From an uncultured Prochlorococcus sp. (GTDB lineage: Bacteria > Cyanobacteriota > Cyanobacteriia > PCC-6307 > Cyanobiaceae): a DNA stretch of 64,000 nucleotides. Each line of letters opens with the position of its first letter. Positions within the stretch are counted from its first letter, which is position 1. Under the pieces are notes generated by a model, which worked only from the letters and a program-made list of their open reading frames with translations, was not told the origin of the DNA and did no database searches. Shown here piece after piece: positions 34,759-44,570 of the stretch. Where the stretch lies: assembly GCA_902616595.1 (NCBI GenBank), contig CACMTJ010000001.1, positions 50,655 through 114,654 of the forward strand. Direction: 5' to 3'. The position numbers and the translations under genes are program-made.

Positions 34759-34937
34759 ATACCGGATCCCCGTCAGTTCTCTGCTGCATCGACCTGGAAA
34801 TGCCAGAAGAGGATTCAAAGTGGGCTTTCGTTTCCGATTACAAGATCGGTTTACTACCGCATCACGACAGTCTCCTCATGTCGAAAGAGAGTCAGATCAG
34901 AGCACATAAAGAAGAACTTAACCAAAGATCCAGTGAC
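34757..34937 (-). ncRNA. ssrS: 6S RNA
   Basis: This segment is strikingly GC-rich for the window and folds into one long irregular hairpin, as 6S RNA does. Pairs in order are ACTGGATC with GATCCGGT (one G-U pair, which favours the minus strand), AGTTCT with AGAACT, CTCTG-CTG with CAG-CAGAG, GAGGA with TCCTC, and an apical CCGAT-ATCGG. 6S RNA genes are known beside purK in cyanobacteria. It mimics an open promoter to hold sigma-70 RNA polymerase. A plus-strand ORF of 81 codons here has foreign-looking codon use and is rejected. Ends are approximate. Confidence 0.72.
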
Positions 34938-34956
34938 TTAACTTTAACTTATTTTT

Positions 34957-36147
34957 TTATCCATTTGGAGATGGCCAAATGTCTCTTACCATAGTTAATA
35001 AAACTTGTGCCTCATCATATCTTTCTGAATGCGTTTTGCCATTTAATAAAAATGTGACATGAGCCATTTTTCTTCCCAGAATTTCTCGAGATTTGCCATA
35101 ACAATGAATATTAGAACCCTCAATTTCAGATAACATTTTAATTCTAGTTTCCATTGAGATTGGGAAATTCTTTTTTAATCCCAGTAGATTTATCATAATT
35201 GCTCCTTCACAGTTCATTTTAATTTCAGGCGGCATTATCCCAGAAGAAATGCAAACATATTGATCAAACTGACTTGAAGTGCAAGCTTCAATAGAGAAAT
35301 GAGCTGAGTTATGTGTTCTAGGAGCTATTTCATTAATTAAAAGACCATTATCTCCATAGAAGAATTCAATAGCTAAAACTCCAACGTAATTAAGTTCATT
35401 GACTATTGAAGAGAAAATATTTATTGCAAATGAGTTCAAATCATATTCATTTGTTCCAGGTGCAAGAACCCAATCACAAACATGGTTTGCTTGGTATGTC
35501 TCAACTATTGGAAAGAATCTTATCTTACCGGTCCTATCTCTCGAACCAACAAGAGCCAGTTCTTTTTCATACTCTATCCATTCTTCTATTAACCATTCAT
35601 TAGAGTTATTCTCTATTAAAAAAGAATCCAAATCTTCTTTTGTCTTTATTTTTCTGTTCCCTTTGCCGTCATATCCACCCTTATTTGATTTTGCCATTAG
35701 AGGAAAAGTCCAATTATTGATTTCCTCATCAGAGAGATTTTTAAAATCTTCAATACTTATCCATTTTGGGCAGGGAATATTCATTCTGTCTATTAATTTT
35801 TTTTGAGAAAACCTATCTACTAATGGCTTAATTGCATTAAGGCTTGGAACAAAAATATCGTTATTGCCAATCAAATTTAATTTATCAATTTTTATCCATT
35901 CATTTTCAAAAATTATTTTTTCACACTCATTAATTAATGATTTATTACCTCTTATCTTTAAAGGATCAGCTTCTATGACATGATCTGCTTTTAAACCAGC
36001 AGGATCATCAGAAGATTTTGTTTGCACACATACTTCAAGATCTCTTTTTTTTGCTGCCTCGGTTAACATCAAAGCCAGTTGACCACCTCCAATTATTCCT
36101 AGGGAATAATTTTTCTTAATATCGTTTATATTTTTTTTTAAACTCAT
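34957..36147 (-). CDS. purK: 5-(carboxyamino)imidazole ribonucleotide synthase PurK
   Basis: The 396-residue ATP-grasp enzyme converts AIR and bicarbonate to N5-CAIR in purine synthesis. The N-terminus has GIIGGGQLALMLTEAA, the ATP-grasp core has LMAKSNKGGYDGKGNRKIKT, and the metal-binding segment is EIAPRTHNSAHFS. It lies just upstream of the 6S RNA gene on the same strand. Confidence 0.95.
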   Translation of the reverse strand: MSLKKNINDIKKNYSLGIIGGGQLALMLTEAAKKRDLEVCVQTKSSDDPAGLKADHVIEADPLKIRGNKSLINECEKIIFENEWIKIDKLNLIGNNDIFVPSLNAIKPLVDRFSQKKLIDRMNIPCPKWISIEDFKNLSDEEINNWTFPLMAKSNKGGYDGKGNRKIKTKEDLDSFLIENNSNEWLIEEWIEYEKELALVGSRDRTGKIRFFPIVETYQANHVCDWVLAPGTNEYDLNSFAINIFSSIVNELNYVGVLAIEFFYGDNGLLINEIAPRTHNSAHFSIEACTSSQFDQYVCISSGIMPPEIKMNCEGAIMINLLGLKKNFPISMETRIKMLSEIEGSNIHCYGKSREILGRKMAHVTFLLNGKTHSERYDEAQVLLTMVRDIWPSPNG

Positions 36148-36272
36148 AGCATGATTTTATTACCATTTCTAATTCTTAACAACTGAATTTTTAAGGATCT
36201 AGAGCTTAGATTTTGCTAATATATAAATTACTTAATACCAAATATTTATAAATTTTAACTAGGTAATCAATT

Positions 36273-37364
36273 GTGAATAAGAGAAAGATAATAGTCCAAT
36301 TAGGTAATAAGTCATACGAAGTAACTCTAGAAGCAGGGATACTGAAAAATATCAGCGAAGAACTTTTAAAAATTGGAATAACAAAGAATAGAAAAATACT
36401 TGTTATTTCAAATGAAGAAATATCAAATTTGTATGGGGAAAAATTCTTAAATAATTTAAAAGATAATAAATTTCAGGCCAAAATGTTCCTTATCAAGGCT
36501 GGAGAATCATATAAAAACTTAAAAACCTTAAGTGAAATATATGATGTAGCATTTGAATTTGGCTTAGATAGAAATTCAATAATTATTGCCCTTGGAGGAG
36601 GAATTGTTGGAGACGTAAGCGGTTTTGCGGCTGCGACTTGGCTGAGAGGTGTCGAATATATTCAGATTCCAACAACATTATTATCAATGGTTGATTCATC
36701 TGTGGGAGGAAAAACAGGAGTAAATCATCCAAAAGGTAAGAATTTAATTGGGGCTTTCAATCAACCTAAAGCAGTTTTTATTGATCCAGAAACTTTAAAA
36801 AGTTTGCCCAAAAGAGAATTTAGTGCAGGCATGGCCGAAGTAATAAAATACGGAGTAATAAGAGATAAAGAACTTTTCGAATACTTAGAAATTGAAAAAA
36901 ACAAAAATGAACTTATAAATCTCAAAAATGAATATCTAATTAAAATAATTAATAGTTCAATTAAAACAAAGTCTCATATTGTTTCTCAAGACGAACATGA
37001 AAATGGTGTTAGGGCAATATTGAATTATGGTCATTCTTTTGGTCACGTTATTGAAAATTTATGTGGATACGGCAAATTTCTACATGGTGAGGCAATATCA
37101 ATTGGTATGAATATTGCGGGAGAAATAGCAATTGAGAAAGGGTTATGGTCTAAAGAAGAATTAGAGAGACAGAAGAATCTTTTGAAGAGTTACGATCTTC
37201 CTACCGAGATCCCCAAAATAAATAAAGAAGACGTTCTAACAATACTTATGGGCGATAAAAAAGTTCGTGATGGCAAAATGAGATTTATATTGCCGAAAGA
37301 AATTGGTGCTGTGGATATATATGATGATGTAGAAGATTCATTATTTTTAAAGTTTTTTTCTTAA
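36273..37364 (+). CDS. aroB: 3-dehydroquinate synthase AroB
   Basis: The 363-residue protein makes 3-dehydroquinate in the shikimate pathway. It has the NAD-binding [19 protein letters not shown], the substrate region [18 protein letters not shown], and zinc ligands in GHSFGHVIE and HGEA. The start is GTG. The end overlaps the convergent methyltransferase by 4 bp. Confidence 0.96.
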   Translation: MNKRKIIVQLGNKSYEVTLEAGILKNISEELLKIGITKNRKILVISNEEISNLYGEKFLNNLKDNKFQAKMFLIKAGESYKNLKTLSEIYDVAFEFGLDRNSIIIALGGGIVGDVSGFAAATWLRGVEYIQIPTTLLSMVDSSVGGKTGVNHPKGKNLIGAFNQPKAVFIDPETLKSLPKREFSAGMAEVIKYGVIRDKELFEYLEIEKNKNELINLKNEYLIKIINSSIKTKSHIVSQDEHENGVRAILNYGHSFGHVIENLCGYGKFLHGEAISIGMNIAGEIAIEKGLWSKEELERQKNLLKSYDLPTEIPKINKEDVLTILMGDKKVRDGKMRFILPKEIGAVDIYDDVEDSLFLKFFS

Positions 37365-38551
37365 CGCAAACAGGTTGAATTTATATTCATTTTCTTCTCA
37401 TTAAACTTTTTGAAAACAAACCACTTAAAAACACCTAAACAAACAGGATCAACGAGTCTAAGTAATGCCTCTCTTCTTAGAAGGGCATTTGATAAATCCT
37501 CTGTAATTTCTTTCTGAATCCCATAAAGTCTCTCTGCCAATCCAAGTGCTAACAAAGCCTCTCCTTGTTTAGTTATTCCAACAGTATCAAATCCAAGAGT
37601 CTCAGCATCATTAATTAAAGTTTCTATGCACACATGAGATGTTAAATCGCAATTTCCAGGGGAATCTAGAACATTATTCGTCATTTTTTGATTTTCATAA
37701 GAAACTATCGTCCCATCAGAATTCTTAGAGGTGTAGTATTTTTTGGATTCTTTAGCGTAATCAATTATCAATAAAATACCATTATTAATTTTTTGGTAAA
37801 TAGCTTTTAACCATTTTGAGTTTTCTATATGCCATTCTGTCGTCCATCCTTCAAGAGCATCTTCAGGCGGAATAGTTATTCCCAACTCACTTTTAGCAAG
37901 TGAAATACTTTTTCTCAATTCACTTGTAATTGGCATTTCATCAAAATATAATTTATGAGATTTTTTGTCTATAGAAACTGCTTGTCGAAGTAATTTCCCT
38001 TTTGTGTAAGTTATTCTCTCTACTGGCAAAGCATCCAAAACCTCATTTGCAAGAACTATTCCATTTATATTATTTTCCTCTACTTCTTCCAAACCTTTCC
38101 ATAAAATATCAATGCCTAAGTTTAAAAATTCTTCCAAGTTATTTTTTTGTTTTTCTACCATCCCTTCATTCGGTTCAATAATTACGAAAGAAACTCCTTC
38201 CAAAAAATTCTTGTTATTTTCTAAAAAATATTTAATTAATCCACTCATAAAGCTTCCATCTCCCGCTCCAAATTCAATTACAGCTAATTTTTGATTAGAT
38301 AAAAAACTATTTTTGAACTGAATCAACCAATCTTCTATTTGTTTACCAACCAAAAAAGCAAAATCATCAGATAGAGAGGGTGATGTGACAAAATCTCCTC
38401 GAACGCCTAACCCAGCTTTACCGCTGCCGTAATAACCATTAATAGGATCATTTAATGCGAAATTCATAAAGTCATAAAAACTTATAGTCCCACCCATTTT
38501 TATTATTTTTTTTACTAACCAATCTGGATTATTCGCGGGTAAGCTATTCAT
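37361..38551 (-). CDS. MidA/NDUFAF7-family methyltransferase (DUF185)
   Basis: The 396-residue protein has the family N-terminus [19 protein letters not shown] and SAM-binding [28 protein letters not shown] and LLIIDYAK are also present. Mitochondrial relatives methylate an arginine of complex I, so a role in assembly of the related cyanobacterial NDH-1 is an inference. The stop overlaps the aroB end. Confidence 0.9.
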   Translation of the reverse strand: MNSLPANNPDWLVKKIIKMGGTISFYDFMNFALNDPINGYYGSGKAGLGVRGDFVTSPSLSDDFAFLVGKQIEDWLIQFKNSFLSNQKLAVIEFGAGDGSFMSGLIKYFLENNKNFLEGVSFVIIEPNEGMVEKQKNNLEEFLNLGIDILWKGLEEVEENNINGIVLANEVLDALPVERITYTKGKLLRQAVSIDKKSHKLYFDEMPITSELRKSISLAKSELGITIPPEDALEGWTTEWHIENSKWLKAIYQKINNGILLIIDYAKESKKYYTSKNSDGTIVSYENQKMTNNVLDSPGNCDLTSHVCIETLINDAETLGFDTVGITKQGEALLALGLAERLYGIQKEITEDLSNALLRREALLRLVDPVCLGVFKWFVFKKFNEKKMNINSTCLR

Positions 38552-38587
38552 CGGTGAAAATATAAAAAGACAGAACTTATTTATTTT

Positions 38588-39385
38588 ATGCCTTCAAAGA
38601 TTAACTATTTATTAGGAATATTTCTATCTATATTAGTTTTAATTTCACATAAACCCGTTTTCGCTATAAATAATCCAAATCTCTTACCAGAAGAAAAAAC
38701 ACCAGTAATTGATTTAGCTAAAACATTAAGCCCTAATCAGAAAAAATCTTTAGAGGAAAAGCTCAATAATCTAGAAATTGAAAGTGGGTGGAAAATTAAA
38801 TATTTATCTCAGCTTGAAAGTTCTCCTGGTAGCGCAATAAAGGACTATTGGGATTTAGATGAGACAAGTTTGTTGATAGTTGCAGATCCTAGAGGGGGAA
38901 ATTTGCTGAACTTTAACGTCGGAGAGGCTTATTTTAATTTTATGCCAAGGTTATTTTGGGTTGAACTTCAAACAAGATTTGGCAACCAATACTATGTTAA
39001 AGATCACGGTGAGGATGGTGCAGTATTAGATGCAATTGATTCAGTAAAGATTTGCCTCGAAAGAGGCGGATGCCAAGTTGTCCCTGGCCTACCCAAAGAG
39101 CAATATCTCTGGACTTTATGTACATCTATTCTTGGAGGTTTAGTAGCAGGTTTTGCATCTGCTCCAAGAAAAGAAGGTCAAGTCATATCAATTGGATTTT
39201 TAGCTCTTCTTTCTCCCTTATGGGGCATGTTATTTGGGATTTTTGGTTTGGCACCTATAATATCCAGAACAAATGATTTATTACCTTTATTTAAAAATGG
39301 TTTAGCTTTTACAGCCGCAGGAATTACGGGTTATATCTTGTCTCAAACATTATTTTCAAGATATGAAAAGCCCAATAATACTTAA
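38588..39385 (+). CDS. TPM-domain membrane protein (Psb32-like)
   Basis: The 265-residue protein has a signal peptide (GIFLSILVLISHKPVFA). A TPM domain follows, with IDLAKTLSPNQKKSLEEKL, WDLDETSLLIVADPRGG and VGEAYFNF. One or two C-terminal membrane spans end the protein. This family includes Psb32, which protects photosystem II from photodamage; the assignment to PSII is inferred. Confidence 0.85.
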   Translation: MPSKINYLLGIFLSILVLISHKPVFAINNPNLLPEEKTPVIDLAKTLSPNQKKSLEEKLNNLEIESGWKIKYLSQLESSPGSAIKDYWDLDETSLLIVADPRGGNLLNFNVGEAYFNFMPRLFWVELQTRFGNQYYVKDHGEDGAVLDAIDSVKICLERGGCQVVPGLPKEQYLWTLCTSILGGLVAGFASAPRKEGQVISIGFLALLSPLWGMLFGIFGLAPIISRTNDLLPLFKNGLAFTAAGITGYILSQTLFSRYEKPNNT

Positions 39386-39408
39386 AATATGAACAAAAAT
39401 ATCTAATC

Positions 39409-40242
39409 CTAGAAAAATTTTTCTTCTTCACGAATTTCACCAGATTCTGAATACCATCGATGAGAAACATAACTTAATCCCTTTTTTTTAAACTCAATCC
39501 ATGAAAAGTTAATTAGTAATTTTCCATCTTCATCAGTTTTATATCTTGGCACAACAGCAGTGTTGAAATAAATTGTTCCTTTACTATCAATTTTAAACAT
39601 CTCTCTTAAACCAAGATTTCTTTTAAGCCGATTGTGCATATGACCAAAAATTACAAGATCAACTTTCCTTCTCTTTTGTATTTGAGAAATAGCTACAGAC
39701 AAATCTCTATCTCCCCAATCTAATGCGGGTAATTTCCAGTCTTTCCCGCAAATGCTTTTAGGTTCTGAGCCTAAACCCGAAGGCCCAGCATGAGACATAA
39801 TTATTAGAGGTATTTCTTCAACAGTCTCTTCTGAACATTTGATAATTTTATTTATTGAATCTTGTTCGGTTATAGGTCCATAAAGGCCTTTAACTTCTTT
39901 TGAAAGATAATACCCCCCGCCAGAACTACATGGTCTAGCAAATAATAAATTTATTTGATTATTAAAAACTTTCACATCCCATGCACAATATTTTTCACCA
40001 AGAACACGTATCTGCTTTGAGAGAGTTTCGCCTGTAGAATCTTTTCCTCTATCATGATTTCCTAAAATCACAAAAGTAGGAATTTTGATCTCATTGATTT
40101 TTTTAATTATTTTGACACTTCCATCAGAAATATCACCAACAAATAAAACAATATTTGGTTTGATAATCGATAAAACTTTCAAGTCTAATTCAGACCATTG
40201 ACCATGACAGTCACCAACAATAGCAATTTTTAAATTTGTCAG
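39409..40242 (-). CDS. Metallophosphoesterase, TIGR04168-type, with non-canonical start
   Basis: The catalytic motif KIAIVGDCHGQWSELD lies upstream of the first ATG/GTG/TTG-type start (TTG at 40182). It must be in the protein because it supplies metal ligands, followed by FVGDISDG, LGNHDRG and FGHMHNRL. The only codons upstream are a CTG at 40242 and ATT codons, and an in-frame stop lies six codons before CTG. I therefore place the start at CTG, giving 277 residues. The gene is divergent from nadA. Confidence 0.8.
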   Translation of the reverse strand: MTNLKIAIVGDCHGQWSELDLKVLSIIKPNIVLFVGDISDGSVKIIKKINEIKIPTFVILGNHDRGKDSTGETLSKQIRVLGEKYCAWDVKVFNNQINLLFARPCSSGGGYYLSKEVKGLYGPITEQDSINKIIKCSEETVEEIPLIIMSHAGPSGLGSEPKSICGKDWKLPALDWGDRDLSVAISQIQKRRKVDLVIFGHMHNRLKRNLGLREMFKIDSKGTIYFNTAVVPRYKTDEDGKLLINFSWIEFKKKGLSYVSHRWYSESGEIREEEKFF

Positions 40243-40345
40243 AATTTTTTCTGTTTAAAGGCATATAATCTATTTAGAGATATTCTAAATCCTGACCAGC
40301 ATAACTTCTACTGCAAAAGAGAAATCAGTTCAAAATGAAGAGGAT

Positions 40346-41260
40346 TTGATTTCTGAAATAAAGGAGCGTTGCAAAAAAGCTAATGCAATTATTCTTGCGC
40401 ACTATTATCAAGCTCCAGAGATTCAGGAAATTGCAGATTTTATTGGCGATTCACTAGATCTATCTAGGAAAGCTGCAAATAATGATGCAGATATAATCAT
40501 TTTTTGCGGGGTACACTTTATGGCTGAAACCGCAAAAATACTTAGCCCTAATAAAACAGTCCTATTACCAGATATTGACGCAGGATGCTCATTAGCAGAC
40601 GATTGTCCCTCAGATAAATTTCAAAAGTTCAGGGAAGAAAATCCAGATCACTATGTCGTTAGTTATATAAATTGTACTGCAGAAGTAAAAGCTCAAAGTG
40701 ATCTGATATGTACAAGCAGTAATGCAGTTTCATTAATTAAAAAGATACCTGAAGATAAAAAGATAATATTTGCACCAGATCAGAACCTTGGGAGATGGGT
40801 ACAGAAAAATTCAGGAAGAGATCTTAAATTATGGCCTGGCAGCTGCATTGTTCATGAATCATTTAGTGAAGAAGCACTTTTAAAATTAAAATATCAAAAT
40901 CCAGGATCAAAAGTCATTGCTCATCCCGAATGTAGTCAAAATTTACTTCTTCTCTCAGATTTTATTGGGTCAACAAGTAAGCTGCTTGATTTCGTAAGTA
41001 AAGATCCATCTAAAACTTACATGGTACTAACTGAACCTGGAATAATTCATCAAATGAAAAAGAAAGAACCTAATAAAATTTTTATTGAAGTCCCAGATGT
41101 AGAAGGTTGTAAATGTAACGAGTGTCCATATATGAAATTAAATACTTTAGAAAAAATTCTTGATTGTTTGAAAAATAATTCCCCGTTTATCGAACTAGAC
41201 CCAGAAATAATAAGAAGAGCCTATGTGCCAATAAAGAGAATGCTGGATATGAGTAATTAA
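40346..41260 (+). CDS. nadA: Quinolinate synthase NadA
   Basis: NadA condenses iminoaspartate with dihydroxyacetone phosphate to make quinolinate for NAD. It has AIILAHYYQAPEIQE, SDSLDL-type IGDSLDLSR, GVHFMAETAKILSP, and the [4Fe-4S] cysteines in ADDCPSD and the C-terminal EGCKCNECPYM. The start TTG at 40346 is the first conventional start; the frame stays open to a CTG at 40292, adding 18 residues. Convergent with ctpA, with a 4-bp overlap of stops. Confidence 0.93.
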   Translation: MISEIKERCKKANAIILAHYYQAPEIQEIADFIGDSLDLSRKAANNDADIIIFCGVHFMAETAKILSPNKTVLLPDIDAGCSLADDCPSDKFQKFREENPDHYVVSYINCTAEVKAQSDLICTSSNAVSLIKKIPEDKKIIFAPDQNLGRWVQKNSGRDLKLWPGSCIVHESFSEEALLKLKYQNPGSKVIAHPECSQNLLLLSDFIGSTSKLLDFVSKDPSKTYMVLTEPGIIHQMKKKEPNKIFIEVPDVEGCKCNECPYMKLNTLEKILDCLKNNSPFIELDPEIIRRAYVPIKRMLDMSN

Positions 41261-42600
41261 TTTAATGAAAATACTTTATCTTCCTTATTAATTTTTAGGA
41301 ATGCATTAAGGTTTGTGGTGTCGGGCTTAAATTCGCTTATCTGATTCTTTCTATTAATTATATTTATTAGCTCTTTTTCACCAGCTCTATATTGTTTATC
41401 TTTTCTAGTTCCTATCTCTCTTTGAAGTATAGGGTTTATATTCATTTTTACTTCTATGTCTGGAATAATTCCAGATTTGTTTATATCAGTGCCGTTCGGA
41501 GTTAAATACTTAGCGACTGTAACAGTTAGACCTGAACCATCAACTAATGTTCTCATAGATTGAACTAGACCTTTACCAAATGTTTTCTTCCCAACTAATT
41601 TTCCTCTTTTGTTATCTTTTATTGCACCAGAAACTATTTCACTAGCACTAGCAGAACCCTCATTAACTAAGACAACTAAGGGCTTTTTTGTTAGAGCTTG
41701 ACCGTTTCCTTTTTTTGTTTCTTTTAAACCATCTTTACTTACTGTACTTACTATTACTCCTTTGTTAATGAAATGCCTTGAGATATCAATGCTTGATTCT
41801 AATAAACCTCCAGGATTACTTCTTAAGTCAAGAACATATCCTGCGACTTTTTTTGTTTCTAAATCCTTAATAGCATCTCTAGTTTCTTTGGATGCATTTG
41901 CATTAAATTGTTTAATTCTTACATAGCCAATTGATAAGCCATTTTTGGTTTGATTGACTTTACTTGATACAGATTTTATTTCAATTTTTTCTCTTGATAA
42001 AGTCTTAAAAAAGGATTGAGAACCTCTAAGAATTTCAAGCTTTACTTTAGTACCTCTTTGTCCTCTTATTAATTTCACGGCATCCTCAATATTCATACCT
42101 TCAGTAGAAATATCATCTATGGATAATATTTTATCTCTAGCTTTAATTCCAGCATCAAATGCAGGGGTGCCCTCTATGGGAGAAATAATTATTAAATCAT
42201 CAGATTCTTTATCTTTAACTATTTGGATACCAACTCCAGTTAATTCGCCAGAGGTATCAATTCTCATTTGATTAAATTCCTTAGGTTCTAAAAATCTTGT
42301 ATAAGAATCATCTAAATTAGAAAGCATATCTCTAATCGCATCATATGCTTCATTGCTGTCTGAATATGTTTTTGATAAAACTTCTTTTCTTAGATTAATC
42401 CAATTGGACTTTTGAAATTTGCCGTTTGAATCAAGAAAATCTCTATATACAATTTGCCAAACATGATCAATTACTTCTTTATAACTATTATTTAAAACAG
42501 TTGCCTCTGCAAAATTATTTAAAAATAACCCAGAAAAGGATGTCGCAAACAGAAATATATATTTTTTTTTAAGCAATTTTCTTATCTTCAAATAATTCAA
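41257..42600 (-). CDS. ctpA: Carboxyl-terminal processing protease CtpA/Prc
   Basis: The 447-residue secreted S41 protease has a signal-like N-terminus (KYIFLFATSFSGLFLNN). A PDZ domain follows (about residues 105-190, ISPIEGTPAFDAGIKARDK). The catalytic Ser lies in NEGSASASEIVSGAIKDNKR and the Lys in KTFGKGLVQSM. Members process the D1 precursor of photosystem II in cyanobacteria; the sequence alone does not separate CtpA, B and C. Confidence 0.92.
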   Translation of the reverse strand: MNYLKIRKLLKKKYIFLFATSFSGLFLNNFAEATVLNNSYKEVIDHVWQIVYRDFLDSNGKFQKSNWINLRKEVLSKTYSDSNEAYDAIRDMLSNLDDSYTRFLEPKEFNQMRIDTSGELTGVGIQIVKDKESDDLIIISPIEGTPAFDAGIKARDKILSIDDISTEGMNIEDAVKLIRGQRGTKVKLEILRGSQSFFKTLSREKIEIKSVSSKVNQTKNGLSIGYVRIKQFNANASKETRDAIKDLETKKVAGYVLDLRSNPGGLLESSIDISRHFINKGVIVSTVSKDGLKETKKGNGQALTKKPLVVLVNEGSASASEIVSGAIKDNKRGKLVGKKTFGKGLVQSMRTLVDGSGLTVTVAKYLTPNGTDINKSGIIPDIEVKMNINPILQREIGTRKDKQYRAGEKELINIINRKNQISEFKPDTTNLNAFLKINKEDKVFSLN

Positions 42601-42652
42601 TATTTTTTATTATAAAAAGAATTTATTTATAATTCAAAAATTTGACAAATCC

Positions 42653-43870
42653 TTAAGGATCAATCCACTTCCCATCATCCTTAATAAGTTGGATTAAAGC
42701 ATTAACACCCTCATCTTCAGGTACTCTTTTTATCTCTTCTTTTCTTCTATATAAGGCAATAGTTCCTTTACCTTTTCCAACATAACCATAATCAGCATCT
42801 GCCATTTCTCCTGGCCCATTAACAATACATCCCATTATTGCTATATCTAGACCCGTCAAATGTGAGGTAGCGTTCCTAACTTTATCTACAACTTCTTCTA
42901 GATTGAAAAGTGTTCTACCACAACTGGGGCAACTGATGTATTCAACCATTGTTTTTCTTAATCCTAAAGATTGCAAAATTGAATAGCAAACTGGTATTTC
43001 CTTTTCTGGAGCTTCTGTTAAGGAAACCCTGATGGTATCTCCTAATCCCTCTGCTAAAAGTGTCCCAATTCCAGCAGTACTTTTAATCCTTCCATAATCA
43101 CCATCACCAGCTTCGGTCACTCCTAAATGTAAGGGATAGTTATATCCTTCTGAGTCAAGCCTATCTGCAATCATTCTGTAAGCTGCCATCATGACCGGAG
43201 CCCTAGAAGCTTTCATAGAAATAATTATGTTATGAAAATCAAGCTCATCACAAATTTTGACGAACTCCATCGCAGATTCTGTCATTCCTAATGGCGTATC
43301 TCCATAAGTAAAAAGCATCCTCTCAGATAGAGACCCATGATTAACTCCAATCCTTAGAGCTTTGTTTTCAACCTTTAAAACTTCAACTAAAGGGGTAAAT
43401 CTTTTAAGTATTGTTTGCTTAATAGTTTCAAATTCCTCATCTGTATATTCAGTTCTTGTAGGGTCTGATTTTTCAAAAACAAACAATCCAGGATTAATTC
43501 TTACTTTATCAACATGTTTTGCAACTTCCATTGCAATTTTCATACCATTATGGTGAACATCAGCCACCAAGGGGGTATTGATATTATTTTCTAGTAATTT
43601 TGCCTTTATATCTCCTACTGCTTTGGCATGTGCTAAGGAAGGGACAGTTAACCTTACTATTTCACAACCCACATCATGAAGTCTTTTGATAGCTAAGTAA
43701 GCATTTTCGACATCCATAGTATCTTCATTTATCATCGATTGAACTCTTACTGGATAATCACTTCCAATAGCTATATCACCCACCATTACTGTTCTAGTTA
43801 TCCTTCTCTCAATATGAGTTGAATATCTTTTGGAGAGACTATTAACCTCTTTAGATTGAGTTAATGACAT
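42653..43870 (-). CDS. ispG: 4-hydroxy-3-methylbut-2-enyl diphosphate synthase IspG
   Basis: The 405-residue enzyme acts in the MEP isoprenoid pathway. It has the N-terminal [14 protein letters not shown], the TIM-barrel part KVRINPG and [17 protein letters not shown], and the [4Fe-4S] segment [11 protein letters not shown] and [11 protein letters not shown] with its cysteines. The upstream gene is 35 bp away on the same strand. Confidence 0.96.
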   Translation of the reverse strand: MSLTQSKEVNSLSKRYSTHIERRITRTVMVGDIAIGSDYPVRVQSMINEDTMDVENAYLAIKRLHDVGCEIVRLTVPSLAHAKAVGDIKAKLLENNINTPLVADVHHNGMKIAMEVAKHVDKVRINPGLFVFEKSDPTRTEYTDEEFETIKQTILKRFTPLVEVLKVENKALRIGVNHGSLSERMLFTYGDTPLGMTESAMEFVKICDELDFHNIIISMKASRAPVMMAAYRMIADRLDSEGYNYPLHLGVTEAGDGDYGRIKSTAGIGTLLAEGLGDTIRVSLTEAPEKEIPVCYSILQSLGLRKTMVEYISCPSCGRTLFNLEEVVDKVRNATSHLTGLDIAIMGCIVNGPGEMADADYGYVGKGKGTIALYRRKEEIKRVPEDEGVNALIQLIKDDGKWIDP

Positions 43871-43905
43871 TAAAATTCTTGATATTCAAAAAGGATTTCA
43901 CTAAA

Positions 43906-44409
43906 TTATACGGCATATAGTTTACCACTTACATTCTCTAGGTCTTTCAAAGTTAGATGGTAAGGTTTATTGATTTCTTTTGAAGGAAATCTCAACAAAT
44001 AAGATGGATGAAAAATTACCATAATTTCTCTCCCATCTTTTTTAATCCATTGACCTCTTAAATTACTTATAGGATCTTTAACTTCTAAAATAGCTCTCAT
44101 AGCAGTAGAACCAGTAAGTAATATAAATTTTGGATCGACTAACTTTATTTGCTGTAATAACCAAGGTTTATGAATATTAATTTCTCTAGCAGTGGGTTTT
44201 CTATTATTTGGTGGACGACATTTAATTACATTACAAAAATAAACATCTTTCTTATAATCAATTCCAGCTTGTATTAATAATTCGTTTAATAACTTACCAG
44301 ATTTACCTACATAAGGTTTTCCTTCTAAATCTTCCTGGGCTCCAGGTGCCTCACCAATTACTAACAAATCTGCAAATACACTTCCTCTCCCAATTACTAA
44401 CCTTTTCAC
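43906..44409 (-). CDS. Family 4 uracil-DNA glycosylase-like protein lacking most Fe-S ligands
   Basis: The 167-residue protein has the family 4 active-site motif A (GEAPGAQED) and motif B (HPSYLLR), and CRPPNNR after one conserved cysteine. It lacks the N-terminal C-x2-C pair: it starts MKRLVIGRGS, and the stretch upstream in frame holds no cysteine before a stop. The fourth ligand (Cys before Pro-Tyr-Leu) is His in INIHKPWLL. Only one of four usual [4Fe-4S] ligands remains. It may still excise uracil without the cluster, or have lost activity. The start is GTG. Confidence 0.85.
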   Translation of the reverse strand: MKRLVIGRGSVFADLLVIGEAPGAQEDLEGKPYVGKSGKLLNELLIQAGIDYKKDVYFCNVIKCRPPNNRKPTAREINIHKPWLLQQIKLVDPKFILLTGSTAMRAILEVKDPISNLRGQWIKKDGREIMVIFHPSYLLRFPSKEINKPYHLTLKDLENVSGKLYAV

Positions 44410-44570
44410 CGAAAATAAAACTTTAAATATTTTTATCTTAAGAACTCAAAACATGAAAATAAAATAGATTAAGAAAATGAACTAAATTAAACCATTGTGT
44501 GATAGTTTTATTTATTCTTAATTTATGCATTTGTCATTATTAAAAGTCATATTTGAAAAGTCATAAGTCA

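Noticed and set aside
34749..34994. 81-codon plus-strand ORF over the GC-rich patch
   Set aside because: Codon use is unlike the genome and the sequence folds into a long 6S-like hairpin beside purK; the reading frame is best explained by RNA structure.
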